Shown one piece after another: positions 52,761-62,118 of a stretch of 64,000 bases of DNA. A program made the translations under genes and the position numbers. This DNA is from Marinobacter sp. es.042 (lineage in GTDB: Bacteria > Pseudomonadota > Gammaproteobacteria > Pseudomonadales > Oleiphilaceae), in NCBI RefSeq assembly GCF_900188315.1, contig NZ_LT897781.1, forward strand, positions 682,001 to 746,000. Direction: 5' to 3'. The notes under the pieces were generated by a model. The model was not told where the DNA came from. It was given only the letters and a program-made list of their open reading frames with translations, and did not search any database. Numbering within the stretch: the first letter of the stretch is position 1; each line of letters starts with the position of its first letter.

Positions 52761-53698
52761 CCTATGCGGCCTCCGGGTCCCAGCAGCAATTTGAGGGTCG
52801 CTGCGGGGTCATTCGCCGTGGACACTTCTGCCATGGTAACGCCGGAGGTACGGAAACACTCTGCCAGCCGGTGTTCATGGTTGGTGACTTTCTCGTGCCA
52901 GGCCCTCTGGAACCGGGGGTTTCCGGCATCGAACCACACCGGTCCGTCCGGGCCGGCTATCGCAAAGCGTCCGCTTTTCGGCAGCTCTTTTTCCAATGGA
53001 TCCACGATCCTCAGGGCGCTGACGCCGTTATGGCGGGCGAGCGCGCCGAGCAGGGTGCCCGTCTCCTGTGAGATATCCAGGAAATCGCTGATCACGAAAA
53101 TCCGGCTACCGGTATGGGCCACCCTGCGAGCCTCGGTCAGTGCCATGTCCAGGCGGCTCTGGCCGGACGGCTCGTTTTGTTCCGGCCCTCGATTATCCCT
53201 TCTTTGCAGTTCATCGAGAGTATCCAGCAGTCGCAGCACTGATTTCTTCCGCCGCGCCGGGCGAAGCACTCTCAGGGTCTCGCCGTTGAAGACAATGCCA
53301 CCTACCTGATCGCCTGACCAGAGTGCCAGCCAGGCCAGTATGGAGGCGATCTGTGCGCAACGAACCTGCTTGAAGGCGCCGGTACTGGAAAAAAACAGGC
53401 TTGGGCCGAGATCGCAAAGAAGAAGAACGGGCCGTTCCCGTTCCTCCTCATAAAGCTTGGTATGGGGCTCCTGACGCCGCGCCGTTACCCGCCAGTCGAT
53501 GCTACGGATGTCGTCCCCGGGCTGGTACAACCGTACCTCGGCAAACGCCATGCCCCGGCCTCGTTGCGGCGAGCGCTGCAAGCCGGCCTGACGCGTCCGC
53601 ACCGGACGGGCAGAGGGAAGTTTCAGTGCCCGTGCGTCTGCCTGCAGGCGGATCAGGTCCGGTAGGCCGATGTGCGTTATTGCTTCGGTGTTGCCCAT
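52757..53698 (-). CDS. DUF58 domain protein
   Basis: This 313-residue protein has the DUF58 core (RSIDWRVTARRQEPHTKLYEEE) and a VWA-like fold. The typical MIDAS serine motif is replaced by LLLCDLGPSLFF. DUF58 proteins couple MoxR ATPases to the VWA partners. The 4-bp overlap with DUF4381 indicates co-expression. Confidence 0.92.
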   Translation of the reverse strand: MGNTEAITHIGLPDLIRLQADARALKLPSARPVRTRQAGLQRSPQRGRGMAFAEVRLYQPGDDIRSIDWRVTARRQEPHTKLYEEERERPVLLLCDLGPSLFFSSTGAFKQVRCAQIASILAWLALWSGDQVGGIVFNGETLRVLRPARRKKSVLRLLDTLDELQRRDNRGPEQNEPSGQSRLDMALTEARRVAHTGSRIFVISDFLDISQETGTLLGALARHNGVSALRIVDPLEKELPKSGRFAIAGPDGPVWFDAGNPRFQRAWHEKVTNHEHRLAECFRTSGVTMAEVSTANDPAATLKLLLGPGGRIG

Positions 53699-53735
53699 GC
53701 CTGACGGCTCCCGTGTATTGCTTCCGTCGATGGCT

Positions 53736-54698
53736 TCAGGCGCTCACCGGAACACGTTCGATCAGCCGTTCGATAACCGTGTCAGCGGTCATGCCCTCGG
53801 CTTCTGCTTCGAACGTGAGGAGGATGCGGTGTCGTAGCACATCGAAGGCCATGGCTCGGACATCGTCGGGTGTTACGTAATCCCGGCCATCTAGCCAGGC
53901 CAGCGCCCGGGCACAGCGGTCCAGGGCGATGGTGCCACGGGGGCTGGCGCCGAAGGCTGTCCAGCGGGCCAGTTCCGGGTTCAGTGCCGCCGGGTCGCGG
54001 GTTGCCAGCACCAGGGCCAACAAATATTGCTCGACGGGTTCCGCCATGTAGATGTTCGCGACTTCCGCGCGGGCATCAAACACCTGGTCTGGCGTCAGGC
54101 GAAGGTCCGTTCTCGGAAGGCCGTGACGATAATCGTTACGGGCCAGTTGCAGGATGGCCTTCTCCGCTTCCGCCGACGGGTAGTGGATAACCACATGCAT
54201 CAGGAAGCGGTCCAGCTGGGCTTCGGGCAGGGGGTAGGTGCCTTCCTGCTCGATGGGATTCTGGGTGGCCATCACCAGGAACAGCCGGTCCAGCGGAAAC
54301 GTGCGCATCCCGACGCTGATCTGGCGTTCACCCATGGCCTCGAGAAGGGCAGACTGAACCTTGGCAGGCGCACGGTTGATTTCGTCCGCAAGCACCAGGT
54401 TGTGGAAGATGGGGCCGCGCTGGAATTCGAACTGCCCGGTTTCCGGGCGGTAGATTTCACTGCCGGTGACGTCTGAGGGCAGCAGGTCTGGCGTAAACTG
54501 GATTCTGTGAAAGTCGCCTTCCAGATGGTCGGCAAGCGCCTTGATTGCCGTGGTTTTTGCCAGCCCCGGGGCGCCTTCTACAAGCAGGTGGCCGTCGGCA
54601 AGAAGCGCGATCAGCAGACGATCCACCAGTTTTTCCTGCCCGATTATCCGTTTGGCTAACTGTTCCCGTAACTCACCGAACGTATGCTGTAGCGACAT
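53736..54698 (-). CDS. moxR: MoxR-family AAA+ ATPase of the Bat operon
   Basis: This 320-residue MoxR ATPase has Walker A LVEGAPGLAKTTAIKAL, Walker B NLVLADEINRAPAKVQSAL and sensor-1 VMATQNPIEQEGTYPLPEAQ. It is the first gene of moxR-DUF58-DUF4381-batA-batB/C-batD. This is the ordinary MoxR with its VWA partners, unlike the orphan AAA+ at 37573. A small hairpin (54725-54743) lies upstream. Confidence 0.95.
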   Translation of the reverse strand: MSLQHTFGELREQLAKRIIGQEKLVDRLLIALLADGHLLVEGAPGLAKTTAIKALADHLEGDFHRIQFTPDLLPSDVTGSEIYRPETGQFEFQRGPIFHNLVLADEINRAPAKVQSALLEAMGERQISVGMRTFPLDRLFLVMATQNPIEQEGTYPLPEAQLDRFLMHVVIHYPSAEAEKAILQLARNDYRHGLPRTDLRLTPDQVFDARAEVANIYMAEPVEQYLLALVLATRDPAALNPELARWTAFGASPRGTIALDRCARALAWLDGRDYVTPDDVRAMAFDVLRHRILLTFEAEAEGMTADTVIERLIERVPVSA

Positions 54699-54861
54699 TG
54701 GAAATGACTGCTCTCTGTATCTGAGGGTTTTCCGGAGAAACCCGTATCGTGCGTAGGTAGTTGCCGAAGTTTTGGCGTCTGGCCGGCAAAAATCAAGGGT
54801 TTGACTATGCTTATGTGACGATACGCCGATTACGTTTATTTCACACTAACTGAGGTCGACC

Positions 54862-57800
54862 ATGAATGCGCTGACAGTGGCCAGCAAGGATCAATTCTTC
54901 GAACAGTTGGCTGACGCTTTCGCAAAAAAGATTTCTAAAACCGAAGCCAAGAAAATCAGCGAATTTGCCAAGCAGCACTACGCCCACATTCCTCTCGAAG
55001 AGCTGGTCAGTCGACGATTTGCGGACACTTACGGCGCCGTTCTGGCAGCCTGGCAGTTTTTGCAGAAGCGTTCTGCCGAAGAAACCCCGGTTGCTGTTTT
55101 CAATCCGGACCTCGAGAGTGACGGTTGGCAATCGACCCATACCGTTGTTTTTATCCTGCACCCGAATATTCCGTTTTTGATCGATTCCCTGCGCATTGCT
55201 ATTAACCAGCGCGAAATCGGTACTCATTCCATTCAGCATTCGATCCTGCAGGTGGAGCGAGACAAGGATGGCAAGCTCAAGAAACTTTATACCACGAAAA
55301 AGAAAGCTTCCGAATCGGCCTATGAGGCCTTCATTGTCCTCGAGATTGATCGGCACAGTAATCCCGAGGATCTCCGTGATCTGGAAGATACCCTGCAGAA
55401 CGTGCTTCACGAGGTGCGGATCGCTGTCAGCGACTTCCCGGTAGTTACCGAGAAAGTGAACGAGATTCTTGGTGAGCTGGACAACACGACGGCGGGCATT
55501 AACGAGGAGCAGAAAGAAGAGGCCAGGGCGTTTCTGGAATGGCTCGCCCGGGACCATTTTACGTTCCTTGGCTACGACGAGTACGACTTTGCCAAGGACA
55601 AGAGTGGCATGGTGGTGCGTCGGGTAGAGAATTCCGAACTGGGCATCCTCCGGGTCAATAATGAGCGCCCGGACCGGGTTCGCCTGAACGAACTGCCACA
55701 GCGCACGCGTCACGAGATGACCCGAAGCGATGATATTTTCATCTTCGCCAAATCGGCCCAGCGCTCACGGGTGCACCGGCCCGCCTACCCGGACTACATC
55801 GCAGTCAAGAAATTCAACAGCAAAGGCGAGGTGGTCGGTGAGCGGCGGTTCCTGGGCCTTTACACCGCCCGCGTCTATAACGAGCGGCCGGACGAGATTC
55901 CCCTGCTGCGCCGTAAGTTCCAGAGCGTGATGAAACGGTCCGGTTTTCTGCGTGACGACTACGCCGGTAAAGAACTCGAGCAGATCCTGACAGTGTATCC
56001 CCGGGACGAACTGTTCCAGATCGAGCAGGACGAACTGCTCAAGGTGGCCAAAAGTATCCTATACATTCAGGAGCGTCGCCGGATCGAATTGTTCCTGCGG
56101 GAAGACGTTTATGGCCAGTTCGTTACCTGCCTGGCGTTCTTTCCGAGGGACATCTACAACACCGAACTACGGCTGAAAGTCGAGCAGGTGCTGGTTGACC
56201 GGTTGGGAGCGGAAGACGTCGAGTTTGTCACCCACTTTTCCGAATCGGTCCTTGCGCGGGTCCAGTTCACCATCCGGGTACCCCAGGTCGAGAACCGCCA
56301 ACTGCCAACGGCGGAGATCCGGGAGAAGGTTATCGAGCTTGCCCAGTCCTGGCGTGATGGGTTGTCTGAAGCCCTGAGTGAGGCCTGGGGCGAAGAGCAG
56401 GGCAATGAGCTCTATCGCTTGTGGGCGGGCGGTTTTCCGGCCAGCTACACCGATATGTTCTCGCCCAGGCGAGCGGCGATCGACCTGGAGCATATCGCGT
56501 CATCGGCGAACAATCATGACCTTGCCATGAGCTTCTACCGGGCTCTGGAAGAAGACGAGAGTACGCTGCATTTCAAGCTTTTCTACCCGGACGAACCGTT
56601 GCCGCTTTCCGATGTGATGCCGATCTTCGACAACCTCGGCTTCAGGGTTATCGGCGAACACCCCTTCGAGGTCATCGACCGGCACAACAAAACGGTCTGG
56701 ATTCACGACTTCACGCTCCAGGCTCACCAGGGGACTGTTGTCGATATTCATCGTATCCGTCCGATCTTTGAGGAGCTGTTCCGCCGGGTGTGGTACGGAG
56801 AAGCGGAAAACGACGCCTTCAACCGGATGCTGCTCTCTTCCTACATGAGCTGGCGGGAAATCGCGCTGTTGCGGACCTACGCCCGGTATATGCGCCAGAT
56901 ACGCTTTTCCAACAGTCAGACCTTTATCTCCAACACGCTGGTGAACCACGTTGAGCTGACCCGCCTGCTGCTGGAATTTTTCGAAATACGTTTCAATCCG
57001 GAGCGTTACCAGAGCCCCGGGAAGAGCCAGGCGGCCCAGCAGAAACTGGAAATCGAATTCAATGCCGGCCTCGAAAATGTGGAGAACCTCAGTGAGGACC
57101 GGGTGCTTCGGCTCTACCTGGAATTGATCCAGGCGACCCTGCGTACCAACTACTACCAGCATGGCGAGTCCGGTGGTCCCAAGCCCTACATCAGCGTGAA
57201 GTTTGATCCATCCCGGATTCCGGACATGCCATTGCCCATGCCGATGTTCGAGATTTTCGTGTACTCGCCGCGCGTCGAAGGCGTACACCTGCGGGGTGGC
57301 AAGGTCGCCCGCGGCGGCTTGCGCTGGTCAGACCGGTTTGAGGATTACCGCACCGAGATTCTGGGGCTGGTCAAGGCTCAGCAGGTCAAGAATGCGGTTA
57401 TCGTGCCGGTCGGCGCCAAAGGTGGCTTTGTGGCCAAGCGCCTGCCGGATCCGTCGGACAGGGAGGCTTTCCAGGCCGAGGGCATCGAAGCCTATAAGAC
57501 CTTTATCCGGGGGTTGCTGGATATCACCGACAATCTGGTGGATGCCGGCATTGCGCCGCCGGAACGGGTGATCCGTCATGACGACGACGACCATTACCTG
57601 GTTGTGGCGGCTGACAAGGGTACGGCAACCTTCTCGGACATCGCCAATGGTCTGGCCGCGGAATACGGTTTCTGGATGGGCGATGCCTTCGCCTCCGGCG
57701 GAAGTAATGGTTACGACCACAAGAAAATGGGCATCACGGCCCGGGGTGCCTGGGTCTCTGTTGAGCGGCATTTCCGGGAAATGGGCATCAACCCTGGGCT

Positions 57801-59748
57801 GGATGAGTTCACCGCCATCGGCATTGGCGACATGGGTGGTGATGTCTTCGGCAATGGCATGTTGTGCTCAGAGAAGACCAAGCTGGTCGCTGCTTTCAAC
57901 CACGTGCATATCTTTGTCGACCCTTCACCGGATCCGGAGAGGAGCTACAAGGAACGTATGCGTCTGTTCGGACTTCCGCGATCCGCCTGGACCGATTACG
58001 ACAGCAAGCTGATTTCCAAGGGAGGCGGGGTTTTCAGCCGGAATTCGAAATCTATCCCGGTCAGCCCGGAAATGAAGAAACTGCTGGGTATCAAATCGGA
58101 TCGGGTGCCACCAAACATGCTGATCTCGCACATCCTCAAAGCCCAGGTTGACTTACTCTGGGTCGGTGGCATTGGCACCTATGTGAAAGCCGCCAGTGAA
58201 TCCCACAGTGATGTGGGCGACAAGGCCAACGACGGTCTGCGGATCAACGGTTCGGATCTTCGCTGCAAGGTGGTCGGTGAGGGCGGCAACCTTGGGCTTA
58301 CCCAGCTCGGTCGCATTGAATTTGCGCTCAAGGGCGGACGCCTGAACACGGACTTTATCGACAACTCCGGCGGTGTGGATTGTTCTGACCACGAGGTCAA
58401 CATGAAGATCCTGCTCAATCGGGCCGTTGCCATGGGTGATCTCACCAACAAGCAGCGCAACATCATGCTTGAGGAGATGACCGATGACGTCGCGGAGTTG
58501 GTGCTCAAGAACAACTACCGGCAGACCCAGGCCATCAGTATTGCCAGCGAGGATGCGGCGACCCGGCTGGAAGAGTATCGCCGGCTGATGAATACCTTTG
58601 AGAGTGAGGGCAAGCTCAACCGTGCCCTGGAGTTTCTGCCCGATGACGAGACCCTGTCCGAGCGCAAGCTGGACAAGAAAGGGCTGACTCGGCCGGAACT
58701 GTCGGTTCTCATTTCCTATGTGAAGGGCGACCTGAAGCAGACCCTGATCGACAGCACCCTGCCTGACGATCCCCTGCTGGCCGGTGAAATGTACAAGGTG
58801 TTTCCCAGGGATCTGACCCAGAAATTCTCTAAGGAGCTGGGAGAGCATCAACTGCGGCGTGAAATCATCGCGACGCAGATTGCCAACGACATGGTCAACC
58901 ACATGGGGATTACCTTTGTGGAGCGTTTGAACCAGTCTACGGGTGCCGATGCGGCCTCTATTGCTCTGGCCTGGATTATCGCCCGTGACGTGTTCCGCAT
59001 TGATAACTGGTGGGACAGGGTTGAAGCCCTGGATTTCCATGTCTCAGCCCAGCTACAGATGGAGCTGATGCAGGATCTGATGCGCCTGATGCGCCGTTCT
59101 GTGCGCTGGCTGTTACGCAACCGTCGGGCGGAGCTGAGCATTCAGCACCACATGGAGCGCTTCGCCGACAGCGTCTGGGCGATTACAGCGGGGCTGCCGG
59201 AGTATCTTGGTGATCAGGCGAAAACCACCTGGGAGAAACGGCATCAGGCTCTGGTGGATGCCGGGCTGCCCTCAGAGCTGGCGTCCGTGGTTTCGGGTAC
59301 CGGCCACCTGTACTCGTCTCTGGGTATCATCGAGGCCCACGAAGCTTCTGGCATGCCACTGAAGACGGTGGCCAATCTTTACTATGAGCTGGGCGACCGC
59401 CTTGATCTGAACTGGTTCGCGAGCGCCATTGCATCGCTGCAGCCCGGCTCACACTGGCAGGCCCTGGCCAGGGAAAGTTTCCGGGAAGATCTCGACTGGC
59501 AGCAGCGGGCGCTAACCACCGGTGTCTTGAAGCTGGCAGACAAGCCGGAAGACGTGCCGGCCTGCGTTGAGGCGTGGCTGTCTCGCCATCAGCAGATGAT
59601 CGACCGCTGGAAATCCATGCTTTCCGAGCTCAAGGGTGTGCGGGAGCCGGAGTACGCCATGTTCTCGGTGGCTCTGCGAGAGTTGCTGGATCTGGCCCAG
59701 AGCACCATGCATCAGCCCCATGCAGAGGTGGAGGTGCAGACCAACTGA
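54862..59748 (+). CDS. gdhB: NAD-specific glutamate dehydrogenase, large (GDH180) type
   Basis: This 1628-residue enzyme oxidatively deaminates glutamate to 2-oxoglutarate with NAD+. The length matches the L-180 class of Pseudomonas (about 1620). An N-terminal regulatory region with ACT-like segments precedes the catalytic core. The core holds GGLRWSDRFEDYRTEILGL and VPVGAKGGFVAKRLPD (substrate binding), then GIGDMGGDVFGNGM and VVGEGGNLGLTQLGRIEF (NAD-binding region). No truncation or frameshift was seen. It is divergent from the Bat operon with 163 bp between starts. Confidence 0.96.
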   Translation: MNALTVASKDQFFEQLADAFAKKISKTEAKKISEFAKQHYAHIPLEELVSRRFADTYGAVLAAWQFLQKRSAEETPVAVFNPDLESDGWQSTHTVVFILHPNIPFLIDSLRIAINQREIGTHSIQHSILQVERDKDGKLKKLYTTKKKASESAYEAFIVLEIDRHSNPEDLRDLEDTLQNVLHEVRIAVSDFPVVTEKVNEILGELDNTTAGINEEQKEEARAFLEWLARDHFTFLGYDEYDFAKDKSGMVVRRVENSELGILRVNNERPDRVRLNELPQRTRHEMTRSDDIFIFAKSAQRSRVHRPAYPDYIAVKKFNSKGEVVGERRFLGLYTARVYNERPDEIPLLRRKFQSVMKRSGFLRDDYAGKELEQILTVYPRDELFQIEQDELLKVAKSILYIQERRRIELFLREDVYGQFVTCLAFFPRDIYNTELRLKVEQVLVDRLGAEDVEFVTHFSESVLARVQFTIRVPQVENRQLPTAEIREKVIELAQSWRDGLSEALSEAWGEEQGNELYRLWAGGFPASYTDMFSPRRAAIDLEHIASSANNHDLAMSFYRALEEDESTLHFKLFYPDEPLPLSDVMPIFDNLGFRVIGEHPFEVIDRHNKTVWIHDFTLQAHQGTVVDIHRIRPIFEELFRRVWYGEAENDAFNRMLLSSYMSWREIALLRTYARYMRQIRFSNSQTFISNTLVNHVELTRLLLEFFEIRFNPERYQSPGKSQAAQQKLEIEFNAGLENVENLSEDRVLRLYLELIQATLRTNYYQHGESGGPKPYISVKFDPSRIPDMPLPMPMFEIFVYSPRVEGVHLRGGKVARGGLRWSDRFEDYRTEILGLVKAQQVKNAVIVPVGAKGGFVAKRLPDPSDREAFQAEGIEAYKTFIRGLLDITDNLVDAGIAPPERVIRHDDDDHYLVVAADKGTATFSDIANGLAAEYGFWMGDAFASGGSNGYDHKKMGITARGAWVSVERHFREMGINPGLDEFTAIGIGDMGGDVFGNGMLCSEKTKLVAAFNHVHIFVDPSPDPERSYKERMRLFGLPRSAWTDYDSKLISKGGGVFSRNSKSIPVSPEMKKLLGIKSDRVPPNMLISHILKAQVDLLWVGGIGTYVKAASESHSDVGDKANDGLRINGSDLRCKVVGEGGNLGLTQLGRIEFALKGGRLNTDFIDNSGGVDCSDHEVNMKILLNRAVAMGDLTNKQRNIMLEEMTDDVAELVLKNNYRQTQAISIASEDAATRLEEYRRLMNTFESEGKLNRALEFLPDDETLSERKLDKKGLTRPELSVLISYVKGDLKQTLIDSTLPDDPLLAGEMYKVFPRDLTQKFSKELGEHQLRREIIATQIANDMVNHMGITFVERLNQSTGADAASIALAWIIARDVFRIDNWWDRVEALDFHVSAQLQMELMQDLMRLMRRSVRWLLRNRRAELSIQHHMERFADSVWAITAGLPEYLGDQAKTTWEKRHQALVDAGLPSELASVVSGTGHLYSSLGIIEAHEASGMPLKTVANLYYELGDRLDLNWFASAIASLQPGSHWQALARESFREDLDWQQRALTTGVLKLADKPEDVPACVEAWLSRHQQMIDRWKSMLSELKGVREPEYAMFSVALRELLDLAQSTMHQPHAEVEVQTN

Positions 59749-59767
59749 GTATTGCTTTGGGATGCGT

Positions 59768-59794
59768 ATTCCCGTTCAATCGCCGGACGGGAAT
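59768..59794. repeat. 8-bp perfect inverted repeat between gdhB and can
   Basis: ATTCCCGT (59768-59775) and ACGGGAAT (59787-59794) form a perfect stem with an 11-base loop. There is no T-tract, so it is not a typical terminator. It lies 19 bp before the carbonic anhydrase ATG and could influence translation or bind a protein. Confidence 0.4.
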
Positions 59795-59813
59795 CATCAA
59801 ACGGAGTGGGATA

Positions 59814-60497
59814 ATGGGTCAGCTTGACCATCTTCTGGAAAAAAACCGGGCCTGGGCAGATGGTATCAAGGCCCAGGATCCGCAGTTTTTTACCCGCCTG
59901 TCGAATCAGCAGGCACCGGAATACCTGTGGATTGGTTGCGCAGACAGCCGCGTGCCCGCCAACCAGATCGTCGATCTTCTGCCGGGGGAGCTTTTTGTTC
60001 ACCGGAACGTGGCCAACGTGGTTGTCCACACGGATTTTAACTGCCTGTCGGTGCTTCAGTTCGCCATCGAAGTATTGAAGGTCAAACATGTCCTGGTAGT
60101 TGGCCACTATGGCTGTGGCGGCGTCAGGGCGGCATTGCTCAATGAAGGGTTTGGACTGATCAGCAACTGGCTTCGACACGTTCAGGATGTCCGTGACCGG
60201 CATCAGCAAGTACTCGATGCCCTGCCGGGCGTCCAGGATCGGGTCGACCGCCTGTGCGAACTCAACGTGGTTGAGCAGGTGGGGCATGTTTGCCAGAACA
60301 GCATTGTTCAGGAAGCCTGGCGGCGGGGTCAGCCGCTCACGGTTCATGGCTTTGTCTACGATGTCTCGGATGGGGTTCTGCGGGATATGGGGTTGTCGGT
60401 AGCCTGCGAGGAAGACCGTGAGCGGGTGCGGCAGAACAGCATCGATGAGCTGGTTCAGAGGCCGGTACGCTCTGGGCGCCAGAAAATTATGCAGTGA
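59814..60497 (+). CDS. can: Beta-class carbonic anhydrase
   Basis: The start at ATG 59814 (MGQLDHLLEKNRAWADG, 227 residues) has GGAGTGGG upstream; the frame extends further back into gdhB but is not coding there. Zinc ligands are intact: Cys and Asp in WIGCADSRVPANQI and His and Cys in VVGHYGCGGVRA. The enzyme interconverts CO2 and bicarbonate in the cytoplasm. Length and motifs match E. coli Can (220 residues). Confidence 0.96.
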   Translation: MGQLDHLLEKNRAWADGIKAQDPQFFTRLSNQQAPEYLWIGCADSRVPANQIVDLLPGELFVHRNVANVVVHTDFNCLSVLQFAIEVLKVKHVLVVGHYGCGGVRAALLNEGFGLISNWLRHVQDVRDRHQQVLDALPGVQDRVDRLCELNVVEQVGHVCQNSIVQEAWRRGQPLTVHGFVYDVSDGVLRDMGLSVACEEDRERVRQNSIDELVQRPVRSGRQKIMQ

Positions 60498-60617
60498 AGA
60501 ATGTAAAATTGCGTCAAAAATTCGTGAAGGGCGTCACTTCCTGACCCTCGGCGTCATCACAGTTGGTCACCTCCTGCTTTGCTAGAGTAGATCCTGCAAT
60601 AAGCGAGGAGTGTGACC

Positions 60618-60791
60618 ATGAAAGAATTGATGCAAAAAGCCCTGACAGTTCTGAACCAGAGGAAAGACGCCACGGTCAGCACGGAGTCACGGGGTCGGGG
60701 ACGGAAATCGTCTGATGCCGGTCAGGCTGAGGACTGGGGTATGTCACCGGAGGACGCCCTGAGGGTTGGAACGGTTGCCCGTTACAAGTGA
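60618..60791 (+). CDS. Small hypothetical protein, 57 residues
   Basis: A short gene starts at ATG 60618 (MKELMQKALTVLNQRKDA) and ends at TGA 60789-60791. A GAGGAG ribosome-binding site sits 8 bp before the ATG. The N-terminal helix is amphipathic, the middle is basic (GRGRKSSDAG), and the end holds a short segment (DWGMSPEDALRVG). No family was recognised. Its good ribosome-binding site and codon use like its neighbours support that it is real. Confidence 0.6.
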   Translation: MKELMQKALTVLNQRKDATVSTESRGRGRKSSDAGQAEDWGMSPEDALRVGTVARYK

Positions 60792-60915
60792 TTGAAGATT
60801 CCATGGTATTTCCTCTCTGAAGGCCCCCCGGTCTCCGTCTTTCAAGGGAGACGCGAGGGCTCATTCCGGTTAGCATATCTCGTCTTTGAATTACCCACTC
60901 GGGATAAGCCCATCA

Positions 60916-61962
60916 ATGTCATTGCCCAATTCCCATGAAGTTCTATTGCGAAACCGCCACCTTTTGCAGGGGAGGCTGGCCCTTTTGGGCGTATCCGCTG
61001 GTGAGCTGCTGACGGATTTGCCCGCTGGCGGTATGGCAATGAGTGAGCATGCCGGTGTCTGTGCCTCACTCGGCGGGCGAGACGGCTGGCAGATCTGTTT
61101 TGGCTACGACGATCCTGCTCTGGCTGCCGGTACCTTTGACACACTTGTGGTTTTTCTTCCCAAGGCCCGGGCGGAGCTTGACCTGCGTCTTGCCCTGGCG
61201 CGCGGGCTGGCAGCACCCAGCGCTCGACTGTTGCTGGTAGGTGAGAAGAAAGAAGGCATTGCCGGGGCCGTGAAACAGCTCAAGGCCGTGGCGCCGCAGG
61301 CCAATAAGACCGATAGCGCCCGGCATTGCCAGGTCTGGTGTGCGGAGAATATCGAACCTCTTCCAGAATTCTCGCTCCGGGAGTGGATGACCTGGACCGG
61401 GATTGACTGCCAGTCGGTTCATCTGGACATTGCCGGATTGCCGGGTATTTTCAGTCTTGGTGAGCTGGATGACGGTACTCGCTTGTTGATGGAAACGCTG
61501 GACGGGGCGCCTCTGCGGTCTGGCCCGGTTCTGGATTTTGCCTGTGGTGCGGGTGTCCTCGGTGCCTGGCTCCATCGCTGGCAAGAGCGGCAGGACCTTC
61601 CCTGGCTAACGATCGACGGGATTGATGTTCAGTCCCAGGCCGTTATCTGTGCACGGGCCACCTATGAGCGCAACGGCGTTTCCGGGCGGATCATGGCTTC
61701 GGACGGCCTTCCGGGCATTGAGGGTTCATGGCCTGTTATTCTCAGTAATCCACCCTTTCACTCTGGTGTTAGAACAGACCTGTCGATGACTGAGCGTTTT
61801 CTTCGGGAGGTAGTGCGCCATCTGGCGCCGGGTGGTGAGGTGCGCCTGGTGGCGAACAGTTTTTTGCCCTACGAGCCATTGATGAAGCGCTGTATCGGCC
61901 CGGTTGAACGATTGCGGGAGAATCAGCGTTTTACCGTTTATCGCGCTTTTCGACGTTCCTGA
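60916..61962 (+). CDS. rsmC: RsmC-like 16S rRNA guanine-N2 methyltransferase
   Basis: The start at ATG 60916 (MSLPNSHEVLLRNRHLL) gives 348 residues, near E. coli RsmC (343). It has the two-domain layout of the RsmC/RlmG family. The N-terminal half is a degenerate methyltransferase fold; the C-terminal half has SAM motif I VLDFACGAGVLGAWL and catalytic motif SNPPFHSGV. RsmC modifies G1207 of 16S rRNA. The assignment to RsmC rather than another paralogue rests on length and the VLLRNRHLL start. Confidence 0.85.
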   Translation: MSLPNSHEVLLRNRHLLQGRLALLGVSAGELLTDLPAGGMAMSEHAGVCASLGGRDGWQICFGYDDPALAAGTFDTLVVFLPKARAELDLRLALARGLAAPSARLLLVGEKKEGIAGAVKQLKAVAPQANKTDSARHCQVWCAENIEPLPEFSLREWMTWTGIDCQSVHLDIAGLPGIFSLGELDDGTRLLMETLDGAPLRSGPVLDFACGAGVLGAWLHRWQERQDLPWLTIDGIDVQSQAVICARATYERNGVSGRIMASDGLPGIEGSWPVILSNPPFHSGVRTDLSMTERFLREVVRHLAPGGEVRLVANSFLPYEPLMKRCIGPVERLRENQRFTVYRAFRRS

Positions 61963-61965
61963 ACG

Positions 61966-61989
61966 AAAAAAGCCCCTGGGGTGAGGGGC
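61966..61989 (-). terminator. Hairpin with A-tract after rsmC (minus-strand terminator)
   Basis: GCCCCT-GGGGTG-AGGGGC (61972-61989) is preceded by six A residues at 61966-61971. Read on the minus strand it has a stem and T-tract. No minus-strand gene is close enough to need it, and there is no T-tract on the plus strand, so the role is doubtful. Confidence 0.4.
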
Positions 61990-62118
61990 AAGAGGTTCGC
62001 GTCCAGGACAACGGAGCCAACCGGAAAAGGGATGTTCAGCGTGAACACCTTCCACGTTAGGGTTAATTTCTAGAATAAACAGCCTAGAATGGCGCTTTTG
62101 TGACAAAAGGCCCCCAGC

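Noticed and set aside
54725..54743. GGGTTT/AAACCC hairpin upstream of moxR
   Set aside because: Only a 6-bp stem without T-tract or conserved motif; mentioned under moxR but not listed as a functional site.
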